60,341 nucleotides of DNA, from contig CALIHP010000064.1 in the NCBI GenBank assembly GCA_938020565.1, positions 1-60,341 on the forward strand, written 5' to 3'. The translations under genes were made by a program, and so were the position numbers. This document shows positions 51,903 to 60,341 of the stretch, piece by piece (positions within the stretch are counted from its first letter, which is position 1; each line of letters begins with the position of its first letter). This DNA comes from an uncultured Anaerolineaceae bacterium. GTDB taxonomy: Bacteria > Chloroflexota > Anaerolineae > Anaerolineales > Anaerolineaceae. A model generated the notes under the pieces. It worked only from the letters and a program-made list of their open reading frames with translations. It was not told the origin of the DNA and did no database searches.

Positions 51903-52658
51903 GTGAAGGCATATCAGGATATCAATAAAGAAACGATTGATCGATGGGTTGAAGAAGGCTGGGAATGGAGCAGGCCTGTTTCCCATGAAGAATATCTTCA
52001 GGCAAAGCATGGGAATTGGAATGTTCTGCTGACGCCGACTGTTTTTGTCCCCCATGAATGGTTTGGAAATCTGAAAGGAAAGAAGATCCTGGGATTGGCG
52101 TCGGGTGGGGGACAGCAGATGCCGATCTTTACCGCGCTTGGCGCTGAATGTACAGTGCTCGATTATTCATCCGGGCAAATAGAATCCGAAATCTTCGTCG
52201 CGGAAAGGGAGGGATACAAGATAAACGCTATCGAAGGGGACATGACCAAAAAATTTCCTTTCTCTGACGAGAGCTTTGACCTGATATTTCATCCGGTTTC
52301 AAACTGCTTTGTCGAAGATGTACGGCATGTTTTTAATGAGGCTTACAGAGTTTTGAAAAAAGGCGGTATTTTACTTTCCGGATTGAACAACGAGATAAAT
52401 TATATTGTCGATAATGAAGAAAAGGAGATCGTGTGGAAAATGCCGTTTAATCCGTTAAAGGACGAAAAAGCCCGGGAATACATGATCGCGGAGGGTTCCG
52501 GAATTCAGTTTTCACATAATATGACCGAGCAGATAGGCGGCCAATTAAAGGCGGGATTCACGCTTCTTGATTTATATGAAGATACGAATGGCGCAGGCAG
52601 GCTTCATGAAATGAATATCCAAACATATATCGCGACCCAATCCGTCAAATCGGTTTAA
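51903..52658 (+). CDS. Class I SAM-dependent methyltransferase
   Basis: A 251-aa methyltransferase. Motif I is KILGLASGGGQQMPIF near residue 60, the acidic end of beta-2 is CTVLDYSS near 87, and IEGDMTKKFPFSDESFDLIFHPVSNCFVED covers motifs II-III. The GLASGGGQQ form of motif I is typical of Firmicutes methyltransferases. It starts at GTG 51903 with GAGGAG upstream. Codon use is more AT-rich than the flanks, which suggests recent acquisition. Substrate unknown. Confidence 0.85.
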   Translation: MKAYQDINKETIDRWVEEGWEWSRPVSHEEYLQAKHGNWNVLLTPTVFVPHEWFGNLKGKKILGLASGGGQQMPIFTALGAECTVLDYSSGQIESEIFVAEREGYKINAIEGDMTKKFPFSDESFDLIFHPVSNCFVEDVRHVFNEAYRVLKKGGILLSGLNNEINYIVDNEEKEIVWKMPFNPLKDEKAREYMIAEGSGIQFSHNMTEQIGGQLKAGFTLLDLYEDTNGAGRLHEMNIQTYIATQSVKSV

Positions 52659-52943
52659 ACCGTCAATTAAGGCCCGGCGGTTCTGTCCAACGGGCGCAGC
52701 CGCTGACGAATCGGGAGGAGGCGGACGATACGGCCCTTTACCGGAAAACGCCGGCGGCGCTGCGCGAAGGCGGCGAAAATTTTCAGCTGTACGCGGACAC
52801 ATGGTAGAATAGGTAGATAGCTTATTGCGTTAATCATCTCAGGTTTGCGCCGGACTTTTTTCGATTTGATCGGCCGTTTCTGGCCGCCGACGGCGTTCCG
52901 TCCGGGAGGGGCTGGCGCGCAATAACCACGAAGGAGCGAAAAC

Positions 52944-53330
52944 ATGGCAGAGAAAAAAATAATCACAACGAAGAAAGCCCCGGCGGCGTTAGGTCCCTAT
53001 TCGGTCGCCGTTGCTTTTGAAAAGCTGGTCTTCGTATCGGGGCAGTTAGGTATCGATCCGGCGACGAATGAGGTCGCCGGTGATGACGTCGAATCACAAA
53101 CCCGCCAGGCGCTGACGAACATCGCCGGAATTTTGGAAGACGCGGGGACGAACCTGGAAAACGTGTTAAAAACGACCGTCTTTTTACGCGATATGAACGA
53201 TTTCGTCGCCATGAACGCGGTTTATTCGGAATTTTTCAAGACGGACTGTCCGGCGCGTTCCGCCGTTCAGGTCGCTAAACTTCCGAAAGGATTGGCGGTC
53301 GAAATTGAAGTCATCGCCGCGCTTCCGTAG
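52944..53330 (+). CDS. ridA: RidA/YjgF family enamine-imine deaminase
   Basis: A 128-aa protein of the RidA family, which hydrolyses reactive enamine/imine intermediates released by PLP enzymes. PAALGPYSVAV at the start, FVSGQLGIDP, and the end CPARSAVQVAKLPKGLAVEIEVIA contain the conserved active-site Arg and Glu. AAGGAG precedes the ATG. The next gene starts 23 bp downstream, though its function is unrelated. Confidence 0.94.
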   Translation: MAEKKIITTKKAPAALGPYSVAVAFEKLVFVSGQLGIDPATNEVAGDDVESQTRQALTNIAGILEDAGTNLENVLKTTVFLRDMNDFVAMNAVYSEFFKTDCPARSAVQVAKLPKGLAVEIEVIAALP

Positions 53331-53353
53331 GCTGCGCTCGGACGGAAAGCGGA

Positions 53354-54385
53354 ATGACGCGGGAAACGGTATCGGTTATCGTCCCATGCTTCAACGAGGA
53401 GCGGACGATCGGCTTGCTTCTGGACGCGCTGGCGGGCCAGACGTTCCCGCTTGATGCGACTGAGGTCCTGATCTCTGACGGGAGGTCGACTGATCGGACG
53501 CGCGACGTGATTCGCCGCTGGGCGGAGGGACACGCATTCCCGCGCGTTGCCGTCGTCGATAATCCGGATCGGAATATCCCGGCGGCGCTGAATCGCGCGA
53601 TCGAAGCGTCGTCCGGTTCGATCGTTATCCGATTAGATGCGCATTGCGTCCCCAACCCGGATTATATTGAACGCTGCGCCGCGGCGCTGGACGCGGGAAC
53701 GGCGGAGAACGTCGGAGGAAGATGGGATATCCGGGCTGACGGGAACGGCTGGCAGGCGCGTTCGATCGCGGCGGCGGCGGCTTCTCCGATCGGCGCGGGC
53801 GACGCAAAATACCGCTATTCCGAAGCGCCAGGGTTCGTCGATACCGTTCCGTTCGGCGCGTTCCGGCGCGAAACGCTCGACCGGATCGGCGGATACGACG
53901 AATCGCTCCTCAGTAACGAGGATTATGACCTGAACGCGCGGATCCGTTCCGCCGGCGGAAAGGTTTATTTCGATCCGGCGATCCGATCCGTTTATTTCGC
54001 GCGCCGTTCTTTTTTCTCGCTGGGGAAGCAGTATTTCCGTTACGGTTACTGGAAGGTCGCGATGCTGGAGAAGGCGCCGAAAAGTCTGCGCTGGCGACAG
54101 CTTCTTCCGCCGCTTTTCGTTCTGGGGGTATTGCTGCTTGCGCTGATGTCGCTGTTCCGGGCGGAGGCGCGGGCGCTGCTGCTCCTGACGGGGATTTTTT
54201 ATCTTGGCGTGCTGCTTTTTGTTTCGATCCGCAGCGCCGGGAAAAAGGACGATCTCGGGTTAATATTGGGGATGCCGATCGCGGTATCGATGATGCACTT
54301 TTGCTGGGGAGGCGGTTTCCTTTTCCATGCTGCGCGGTGGCTGTTTTTACGGCTGCGCGGCGGAAAGGCGGAAAGCGCGGAATAA
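53354..54385 (+). CDS. Glycosyltransferase family 2, polysaccharide type (ExoA-like)
   Basis: A 343-aa GT-A glycosyltransferase with C-terminal membrane helices. VSVIVPCFNEERTIGLLLDAL and LISDGRSTDRTRDVI form the nucleotide-binding part, RLDAHCVPNPDY holds the DxD-like metal site, and NEDYDLNARIRSAGGKVYFDP the catalytic ED region. Two or three helices follow after residue 255. It resembles succinoglycan-type ExoA. It opens the second polysaccharide cluster. Confidence 0.9.
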   Translation: MTRETVSVIVPCFNEERTIGLLLDALAGQTFPLDATEVLISDGRSTDRTRDVIRRWAEGHAFPRVAVVDNPDRNIPAALNRAIEASSGSIVIRLDAHCVPNPDYIERCAAALDAGTAENVGGRWDIRADGNGWQARSIAAAAASPIGAGDAKYRYSEAPGFVDTVPFGAFRRETLDRIGGYDESLLSNEDYDLNARIRSAGGKVYFDPAIRSVYFARRSFFSLGKQYFRYGYWKVAMLEKAPKSLRWRQLLPPLFVLGVLLLALMSLFRAEARALLLLTGIFYLGVLLFVSIRSAGKKDDLGLILGMPIAVSMMHFCWGGGFLFHAARWLFLRLRGGKAESAE

Positions 54386-54475
54386 CCGGACCGATCCTGT
54401 CCCGTTCGGAGGTCCGGACAGAGCGGCGGATTCGCCGGCGTTTCGTCCCGGCGGGATTGGCGACACGAATTCGGT

Positions 54476-55912
54476 GTGAGCGAGGGTATGGCGAATAATG
54501 TTTTCAGGCGATCCCTGAGGTCGCGGTTAACGGCGTCGGAACGCCGGACGGTTCTTTTCCTGGGCGACTTGACGGCGACGGGCATGGCGCTTCTGATCGC
54601 GTTGATTACCTGGGCGCGCGGGGATGATTGGTTCGGGTTCTCTCCTGAGTTTTTCGCCGAACGCCCGGAAAACTGGTTTTACCTGCTGCCGATTTTGTGG
54701 CTGCTGCTGATGGTCCCGCTGTACGACGTGAAGCGCGCCGCGTCGATCCGATTTTCGATGACGGCGGTTTCGCTCGTTACTGCGATTGGATTCCTGACAT
54801 ACCTGATTATCTTTTTCGTTGCGCCGCCGAAAGCGCTTCCTCGTCGTGGGGTCGCGGTCTTTATTTTAATCTGTTCGCTTTTGACCGTGGTCTGGCGGAT
54901 TCTTTACATCCGGTTTCTGACCGGGGCGAACCTGAAAGCGCGGACGCTGATTGTCGGCGCGGGGAAGGCGGGCTCGCGCATTGCGCAGATTATCCGCGAC
55001 GCGAAAGATTCGCCGTATGATCTTGTCGGCTTTATTGACGATGATCCCGAAAAGATCGGGAGGACGATCGAAGGGATTCCGGTTCTGGGCGATTCCTATT
55101 CGTTCTATAAGATGATCGCGACGTATAACGTCAGCCACGTGATTATGGCGATCAGCAACCGCATGAACAAGGATTTGTTCGAATCGCTGACGATCGCGGA
55201 GGAAACGGGCTTGACGGTTGTGACGATGCCGCGCGTGTATGAGGATTTATTGAAGCGGGTCCCGGTCTACCTGCTGGGGACGGACTGGATGGTTCGGGAT
55301 TTTTACGACCAGGCGCATTCCAGCGTCCTTCAGGACGTCGTGAAGCGGGTTTTCGACCTGACGGGCGCGGGGATCGGGATGATCCTGACCGGGATCTTTT
55401 TCCCATTTATCGCGCTGGCGATCCTGATCGACTCCGGCCGGCCGGTTTTTTACACGCAGGAGCGGCTGGGGCTGCGCGGCGAGCCGTTTAAGATCCTGAA
55501 GTTCAGAACGATGTTTACCGACGCGGAGGCGGACGGGGTCGCGCGTCCGGCGTCTGAATCGGATTCGCGGATTACGCGGACGGGAAACTTTTTACGCAGG
55601 AGCCATCTCGACGAGCTCCCGCAGTTTATTAATGTGCTCCGCGGCGACGTTTCGCTCGTCGGACCGCGGGCCGAGCGGAAAGAAATCGTCGAGCAGCTTC
55701 AGAAAACGATCCCGTTTTACCGCGGCCGGCTCCTCGTCCGTCCGGGAATTACCGGCTGGGCGCAGATCAATTACGGCTACGCTTCCGGCGCGGAACAGAA
55801 CGCCGTCAAACTCGAATACGACCTGTACTATATTAAGCGGCGAAGTCTTCCGCTCGATATTTCGATCCTGTTCAAAACGGTCAAATCGGTTTTCGGGCTG
55901 AAGGGCAGGTAG
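54476..55912 (+). CDS. Polyprenyl-phosphate sugar-phosphotransferase (WcaJ/EpsE type)
   Basis: A 478-aa initiating enzyme that transfers a sugar-1-phosphate to undecaprenyl phosphate. It has four or five N-terminal helices, a central Rossmann-like CoA-binding_3 domain (TLIVGAGKAGSRIAQII near residue 160) and the C-terminal catalytic domain (FKILKFRTMFTDAEAD, LRRSHLDELPQF, GPRAERKE, VRPGITGWAQINYGY). Start at GTG 54476 or ATG 54488 is uncertain; neither has a well-spaced ribosome binding site. Confidence 0.92.
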   Translation: MSEGMANNVFRRSLRSRLTASERRTVLFLGDLTATGMALLIALITWARGDDWFGFSPEFFAERPENWFYLLPILWLLLMVPLYDVKRAASIRFSMTAVSLVTAIGFLTYLIIFFVAPPKALPRRGVAVFILICSLLTVVWRILYIRFLTGANLKARTLIVGAGKAGSRIAQIIRDAKDSPYDLVGFIDDDPEKIGRTIEGIPVLGDSYSFYKMIATYNVSHVIMAISNRMNKDLFESLTIAEETGLTVVTMPRVYEDLLKRVPVYLLGTDWMVRDFYDQAHSSVLQDVVKRVFDLTGAGIGMILTGIFFPFIALAILIDSGRPVFYTQERLGLRGEPFKILKFRTMFTDAEADGVARPASESDSRITRTGNFLRRSHLDELPQFINVLRGDVSLVGPRAERKEIVEQLQKTIPFYRGRLLVRPGITGWAQINYGYASGAEQNAVKLEYDLYYIKRRSLPLDISILFKTVKSVFGLKGR

Positions 55913-55921
55913 GAGAGCGGT

Positions 55922-57970
55922 ATGTTTTTTCGGTTTATTAAATCTTTCCGGAATCGGCATGTCATGGCGGTCGATCTCGTCCTGATCCTGATCGTCGTCA
56001 ATCTGGCTTTCCTGACCCGCTTCGAGCAATCGTACCTCTATTACAAATTTATCCCGGTGATGCGGCGCATGATGGCCGTGTCGCTGGTTATCAAACCGAT
56101 TATTTATTGGAGCTTCGGACTGTACAGCCGTCTCTGGTCGCACGCCGGGATTCAGGAAGGGCTCCTGGTCGCGATCGCGGTTTTCGTCGCTTCGGGGGTC
56201 GTCGGAATTATCATGATTCTGATGAACTGGATGAACTTTCTGGTCGGGTTCCCGCGTTCGGTGATCGCGATCGACGCGCTGTTATCGCTGATCGCGGTCG
56301 GCGGGATCCGCTACCTGATCCGCGTGGCGCATGACAACGAACAGCAGCGCGACTTCGTTAATCGAAAGTTCCACCGTAAAGGCGTTATCATTGGCGCCGG
56401 CGACGCCGGGGTCATGGTCCTGAACGAGATTCTGCGCAATCCGCAGCTGGGGATTACGCCGGTCTGTTTCGTTGACGACGACGCGAAAAAGCGGAAGCTG
56501 ATGATCCGGTCGATCCGCGTCGAAGGGACGATCGTCGACCTTCCGCGGATTATCGAGAAAAACCGGATAACCGACTGTATTTTCGCGATCCCGAGCGCTC
56601 CCGCGAGTATTGTCCGCGCCGTTGCGGATGTCTGCCATGAGCGGAAGGTGTCGTTTATGATCATGCCCGGGATTTATAATATCCTGAACGGGACGGTCGC
56701 GGTTTCGAAGATCCGCGAGATCGATATTACCGACCTGCTCCGGCGCGACCCGGTCAAGCTCGACGAGCGGAATATCCGGTCGGTAATCGTGGATCAGGTC
56801 GTTCTGGTGACCGGGGGCGGGGGGTCGATCGGGCGCGAGCTCTGTTTCCAGGTCGCGGCGTATCGGCCGAAGGCGCTGGTCCTGCTGGGGCATGGCGAAA
56901 ACAGTATTTTCGAAGCGGTTAACGATCTTCACGATCGCTATCCGCAGCTCAACGTCGTCGGGAAGATCGCGGACATCCGTGACGCGGGGCGGCTCGACGC
57001 GATTTTTTCGGAGCTGAAGCCCGACGTCGTATTTCACGCCGCGGCGCATAAGCACGTTCCGTTGATGGAACAGAATATCGTCGAGGCGGTCACGAATAAT
57101 ATTTTCGGGACGCGGAACGTCGTCCGAACCGCGTCGGCGCACGGGGTCAGGCGATTCGTCATGATTTCGACGGATAAAGCGGTCCGGCCGGCGAATATCA
57201 TGGGGGCGTCGAAGCGGATCGCCGAAAATATCGTCCTGAACGAATCGCGATTCTCGGACGCGACGTTTACCGCGGTCCGTTTCGGGAACGTTTTAGGGTC
57301 GCGCGGGAGCGTCGTCACGATTTTCAAGCGGCAGATCGCAAACGGCGGCCCGGTCACGGTCACTCATCCCGAAATTGAGCGCTATTTCATGACGATCCCG
57401 GAGGCGGTTTACCTGGTTCTCGAATCGGCGGGGCTGGCGCGGAGCCGCGAGACGTTCGTACTGAATATGGGGACGCAGGTCCGCGTTTTCACGCTTGCGG
57501 AGGACCTGATCAAGCTGTCCGGGCTGGAGGTCGGGAAAGATATCGAGATCGTTTTTACCCGGATGCGTCCCGGGGAGAAGCTCCGCGAGGATCTTTGGAA
57601 CGAGGGTCAGACGCTCGATCCGACGATTCATCCCGATATTTTCAAGCTTCAGCGCGACGACCTGCTCCCGCCGGAGGAGATTGACGAGGCGCTCCGGCGG
57701 CTGGCGGAGCTGGTTGAGGCGAACGATTCTGAAGGGATCCGCGCCTATCTGAATCAGGTTATCCCGGACGCGAACCTTGAACGTTCGGAAATTCCCGACG
57801 AGGAGGCGGACGGCGCGCCTGCGACGCCGCCACTTTCCGCGTTGAAGAAATTAGGGACCGCCGGGGAAGAGAAAACGGGCGCGGAGAACGGGCGGAAGCC
57901 GCTTTTCTTTTCAGCGCGGAAATCGAACCGGAAACAGAACAGGAAGACGGGGAACGCGGCGCATGGCTGA
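55922..57970 (+). CDS. Membrane nucleotide-sugar 4,6-dehydratase (CapD/PglF type)
   Basis: A 682-aa protein with four N-terminal helices, a first Rossmann domain (GVIIGAGDAGVMVLNEI near residue 158) and a catalytic SDR domain (VTGGGGSIGREL near 297; HAAAHKHVPLME; ISTDKAVRPANIMGASKR). The Thr-Asp-Lys catalytic triplet (near 416-418) replaces the usual Tyr, as known for PglF-type UDP-GlcNAc 4,6-dehydratases. A charged, low-complexity tail of about 60 residues follows. The product would feed deoxy-amino sugars into the glycan. Confidence 0.92.
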   Translation: MFFRFIKSFRNRHVMAVDLVLILIVVNLAFLTRFEQSYLYYKFIPVMRRMMAVSLVIKPIIYWSFGLYSRLWSHAGIQEGLLVAIAVFVASGVVGIIMILMNWMNFLVGFPRSVIAIDALLSLIAVGGIRYLIRVAHDNEQQRDFVNRKFHRKGVIIGAGDAGVMVLNEILRNPQLGITPVCFVDDDAKKRKLMIRSIRVEGTIVDLPRIIEKNRITDCIFAIPSAPASIVRAVADVCHERKVSFMIMPGIYNILNGTVAVSKIREIDITDLLRRDPVKLDERNIRSVIVDQVVLVTGGGGSIGRELCFQVAAYRPKALVLLGHGENSIFEAVNDLHDRYPQLNVVGKIADIRDAGRLDAIFSELKPDVVFHAAAHKHVPLMEQNIVEAVTNNIFGTRNVVRTASAHGVRRFVMISTDKAVRPANIMGASKRIAENIVLNESRFSDATFTAVRFGNVLGSRGSVVTIFKRQIANGGPVTVTHPEIERYFMTIPEAVYLVLESAGLARSRETFVLNMGTQVRVFTLAEDLIKLSGLEVGKDIEIVFTRMRPGEKLREDLWNEGQTLDPTIHPDIFKLQRDDLLPPEEIDEALRRLAELVEANDSEGIRAYLNQVIPDANLERSEIPDEEADGAPATPPLSALKKLGTAGEEKTGAENGRKPLFFSARKSNRKQNRKTGNAAHG

Positions 57971-58991
57971 AGTAACGGCGGAACGATGGCGGTCGTTCGT
58001 GAACGGGGAGCCGAATTGTTCCGTGCTTCAATCGGCTGAATGGGCCGAGGTTAAGGAACGGTTCGGCTGGCGCGCGCGATATGTGATCTGCGACGCGGCG
58101 GCCGCGGTCATCCTGTTTCGGAGGCTGCCGCGCTGGACGCTGGGGGCGACGATCGCGTATATTCCGCGAGGTCCGATTTTGCGGCGGAAGAACGTTTATG
58201 AGCTGGGCTTGTTCTGGCGCGAGGTGGAGGAGATCTGCCGCCGGGAGCGGGCGATTTTTTTACGCGTTGAACCGGAGATTGAGGAAAATACGGAAGAGGG
58301 CGCGGCGCTGCTGGCGTCGATGGACGCCTTTTCGGACGCGTTCGCAACGGTTCAGCCGCCGCGGACGATCCTGCTCTCGGTTAATACGCCTGAGACGGAC
58401 TGGCTGTCGCGGATGAATCAGAAGACGCGCTATAACACGAATTTTTCAATGCGCGAGGAGCAGGGGCTGACGCTGGAAACGCCGGACGACGTCAGGACGT
58501 TTTATTCGCTGTTCGCTGAAACGGGCGCGCGCGATGAATTCGAGGTGCATTCGCAACCTTACTATCAGGCGGTATACGACGCATTCCGCCGCGAGAACAG
58601 GGCGTTTAACCTGGTCGCGGTCGCGGAAGGGAAACCGATCGCCGCTTTGATGCTCTTTATTCAGGGGCGGCGCGGATATTACCTGTACGGGGCGTCGGCG
58701 AACGCGGAACGCAAGCGCATGCCCAATCATTTTTTGCAGTACCACGCGATGCGGATCTGCGCGGAGTACGGCTGCTTGGATTACGATCTCTGGGGGATTC
58801 CGGACGAGGATCCGGACGCTTTAGAGGCGCAGTTCCGCGACCGTTCCGACGGACTTTGGGGCGTGTACCGGTTTAAACGCGGCTATGGCGGACGAACGGT
58901 TCGCATGTTGGGGAGTTTCGATCGGGCTTACGCGCCGCTCGCGTACCGGCTGGCGGCGCTGATCGACCGGCTCCGCCGGAGGCGGTCGTGA
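57963..58991 (+). CDS. FemAB-family (FemX/MurM-like) aminoacyl transferase, first copy
   Basis: A 342-aa double-GNAT protein. Family marks are LQSAEWAEVKERFGWRARYV near residue 22, IAYIPRGPIL, KTRYNTNFSMREEQGL near 149, the end LDYDLWGIPDEDPD and LWGVYRFKRGYGG. FemX-type enzymes add amino acids from tRNA to lipid II in cell-wall cross-bridges; others modify surface polymers. It overlaps the dehydratase by 8 bp and the second copy by 4 bp. Confidence 0.9.
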   Translation: MAEVTAERWRSFVNGEPNCSVLQSAEWAEVKERFGWRARYVICDAAAAVILFRRLPRWTLGATIAYIPRGPILRRKNVYELGLFWREVEEICRRERAIFLRVEPEIEENTEEGAALLASMDAFSDAFATVQPPRTILLSVNTPETDWLSRMNQKTRYNTNFSMREEQGLTLETPDDVRTFYSLFAETGARDEFEVHSQPYYQAVYDAFRRENRAFNLVAVAEGKPIAALMLFIQGRRGYYLYGASANAERKRMPNHFLQYHAMRICAEYGCLDYDLWGIPDEDPDALEAQFRDRSDGLWGVYRFKRGYGGRTVRMLGSFDRAYAPLAYRLAALIDRLRRRRS

Positions 58992-60118
58992 CCGGGACGG
59001 CGATCGCGTTCCGGGCTGACGACGCCTGCCCGGCGGATTGGAACGGGACAGTTTCCGGTCTTCCCGGCGCGTCGATCCTGCAAACGGCGGAATGGGGCGC
59101 GTTAAAGGGCGCGCATGGCTGGAGGCCGCGCTGGCTTCGCTGGATCGGGGCCGACGGGCGGACCGCCGCCGCGGCGCTCGTTCTTCGGAAGAAGATCGCC
59201 GGACCGTTCGAGTTTCGCTACGTTCCGCGCGGCCCGCTGGTTGAGGCGGCTGATCTGGCGCTCTGCGAACGGGTTTTCACGGATCTGGCGGCGGACGCAC
59301 GGGCCGGCGGGGCGATCTTCCTGAAAACGGACCGCGACGTTCCGATCGGGTACGGCGTCCCCGGCAGCGAAACGTACCGGGAGGACGCGGACGGGGCCGC
59401 ATGGCTGCGTTTATTGAAGCGGCGCGGGTTCCGTTATTCCGAAGCGCAGGTCCAGTTCGCGAATTCAGTCTGGATTGACCTGAGCCCGGACGAGGAGACG
59501 CTGCTGGCGAACATGAAGCAGCGGACGCGGTACAAAGCGCGTCTGGCGCTGAAAAAGGGCGTTTGGGTCCGGCGCGGCGCTGAATCGGAGTTTGAGGATT
59601 TTTATGAGATGTACAGGGTTACGGCGCGCCGCGATGGGTTTATTATTCGTGAAAAGGCGTATTACCTGGACGTATGGACCCGGTTTTACAGGGCGGGGAT
59701 GATGATTCCTCTGGCCGCCGGGGTCGGGAACGAAACCGTCGCGGTGGTCCTGCTGTTCCTGTTCGCCGGGAGGGCCTGGTACGTTTACGGGATGTCGTCG
59801 GGGGCGCATCGTGAGAAAATGCCGAATTATGCGCTGCAATGGGAGGCGATCCGGACCGCGAAGGCGGAGGGCGCGCGCATTTATGATCTCTGGGGCGCGC
59901 CGGACGTTTTCGGCGAGGAGGATCGGATGTGGGGCGTGTACCAGTTCAAGCGCGGGCTGGGCGGGTACGAGGTTTTATCTCCCGGCGCGTATGACCTGCC
60001 GCTGCGTCCGTTCCTGTACCGCGGTTACGCGGCCGGGCTGCGGCTGCTGACCGGGGCGCGGCGGTTCCTGTACCGGGTCCGGGAACGGGGCGGCGAGAGC
60101 GACGGAGGCGAAGCGTGA
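58988..60118 (+). CDS. FemAB-family aminoacyl transferase, second copy
   Basis: A 376-aa paralog of the gene before it, with the same blocks: LQTAEWGALKGAHGWRPRW, RYVPRGPLV, KQRTRYKARLALKKGV, EDFYEMYRVTARRDGF, MPNYALQWEAIRTAKAEGARIYDLWG and MWGVYQFKRGLGGYE. Two adjacent FemAB enzymes normally add successive residues of an interpeptide bridge. A GTG-started gene overlaps its stop. Confidence 0.9.
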   Translation: MTGTAIAFRADDACPADWNGTVSGLPGASILQTAEWGALKGAHGWRPRWLRWIGADGRTAAAALVLRKKIAGPFEFRYVPRGPLVEAADLALCERVFTDLAADARAGGAIFLKTDRDVPIGYGVPGSETYREDADGAAWLRLLKRRGFRYSEAQVQFANSVWIDLSPDEETLLANMKQRTRYKARLALKKGVWVRRGAESEFEDFYEMYRVTARRDGFIIREKAYYLDVWTRFYRAGMMIPLAAGVGNETVAVVLLFLFAGRAWYVYGMSSGAHREKMPNYALQWEAIRTAKAEGARIYDLWGAPDVFGEEDRMWGVYQFKRGLGGYEVLSPGAYDLPLRPFLYRGYAAGLRLLTGARRFLYRVRERGGESDGGEA

Positions 60119-60341
60119 GCGGGACGAAGCGGCGGATCCTGATTCTCGGCGCGATCGGATTGCTGATGATCTACTATGGGCTGAAGCTGTACCGCGCGCC
60201 GCTGGAATCGTATACCTGGACGGAGCTGCTGATCAACTATGCGGCGGGGTTCATCCGACGCGGGCTGGTCGGGCGCGTCGCCTATTATTTTTCGCAGTTT
60301 GTATCGCCGGTCTTCTTCCTGACGCTGACGGTAATCCTGGG
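60115..60341 (+). CDS. Membrane protein, start only (runs off the window)
   Basis: The first 75 codons of a gene starting at GTG 60115 with GGAGG 6 nt upstream. A basic start (GTKRR) leads into a helix (ILILGAIGLLMIYYGL), then LLINYAAGFIRRGLVGRVAYYF, and a second helix begins near the edge. The INY..GFIRRGL pattern occurs in uncharacterised membrane proteins of polysaccharide clusters. Its function is unknown. Confidence 0.65.
   Translation, partial: MSGTKRRILILGAIGLLMIYYGLKLYRAPLESYTWTELLINYAAGFIRRGLVGRVAYYFSQFVSPVFFLTLTVIL

Overview
The window is a bacterial chromosome segment that is GC-rich over most of its length, densely packed, and full of overlapping (ATGA-type) gene junctions. AGGAG-type ribosome binding sites are clear, and GTG and TTG starts are used. 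The gene set (biotin operon with a BirA repressor-ligase, maltodextrin phosphorylase, many family-5 peptide-type binding proteins, FemAB enzymes, no outer-membrane genes) suits an anaerobic, monoderm-like heterotroph. I favour an Anaerolineae-type Chloroflexota bacterium, but this is an inference from gene style and not proven.

Layout. 1-4.4 kb: biotin operon birA-bioB-bioD-bioA on the minus strand, ending in a terminator. 4.4-8.8 kb: a divergent solute-binding protein gene, a membrane protein and an asparaginase. 8.8-16.4 kb: a TetR regulator divergent from a metal P-type ATPase, then glycogen/maltodextrin phosphorylase, a HAD hydrolase, MazG and a small membrane protein. 16.4-24.3 kb: tRNA(CAU), nagA and a first polysaccharide cluster (nucleotide-sugar dehydrogenase, epimerase, flippase, glycosyltransferase, large membrane protein). 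24.5-33.8 kb: a UPF0316 membrane protein, a TroABCD-type metal importer, then molybdate import (modABC) and molybdopterin genes. 33.8-38.1 kb: an AT-richer inserted segment bounded by a repeat of the 3' end of the aldolase gene. 38-40.1 kb: fructose-bisphosphate aldolase and a PPi-type phosphofructokinase. 40.5-51.8 kb: an oligopeptide ABC transporter (DFABC order) with two extra binding-protein genes. 51.9-53.3 kb: an acquired-looking methyltransferase and RidA. 53.3 kb to the end: a second polysaccharide cluster with two FemAB enzymes, running off the window.

Regulation visible in the sequence. A palindrome of BirA-operator type supplies the -35 element of both divergent promoters at 4.35-4.42 kb, which places the neighbouring binding protein under biotin control. 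A DtxR/MntR-like palindrome lies at the predicted start of transcription of the metal importer. In the inserted segment, a WYL-domain regulator gene is flanked by two copies of the same 28-bp bipartite motif, each exactly 6 bp upstream of a -10 box, which points to a self-contained regulatory cassette.

Most notable observations: the mosaic duplication of the fba 3' end around a 4-kb foreign segment; the WYL operator pair; an XRE regulator split by a frameshift exactly at an A-AAA-AAG slippery heptamer; an OppA lipoprotein with a long repeat stalk built of exact 54-nt and 99-nt periods; and the BirA-controlled orphan binding protein. I saw no CRISPR array, integrase or transposase.
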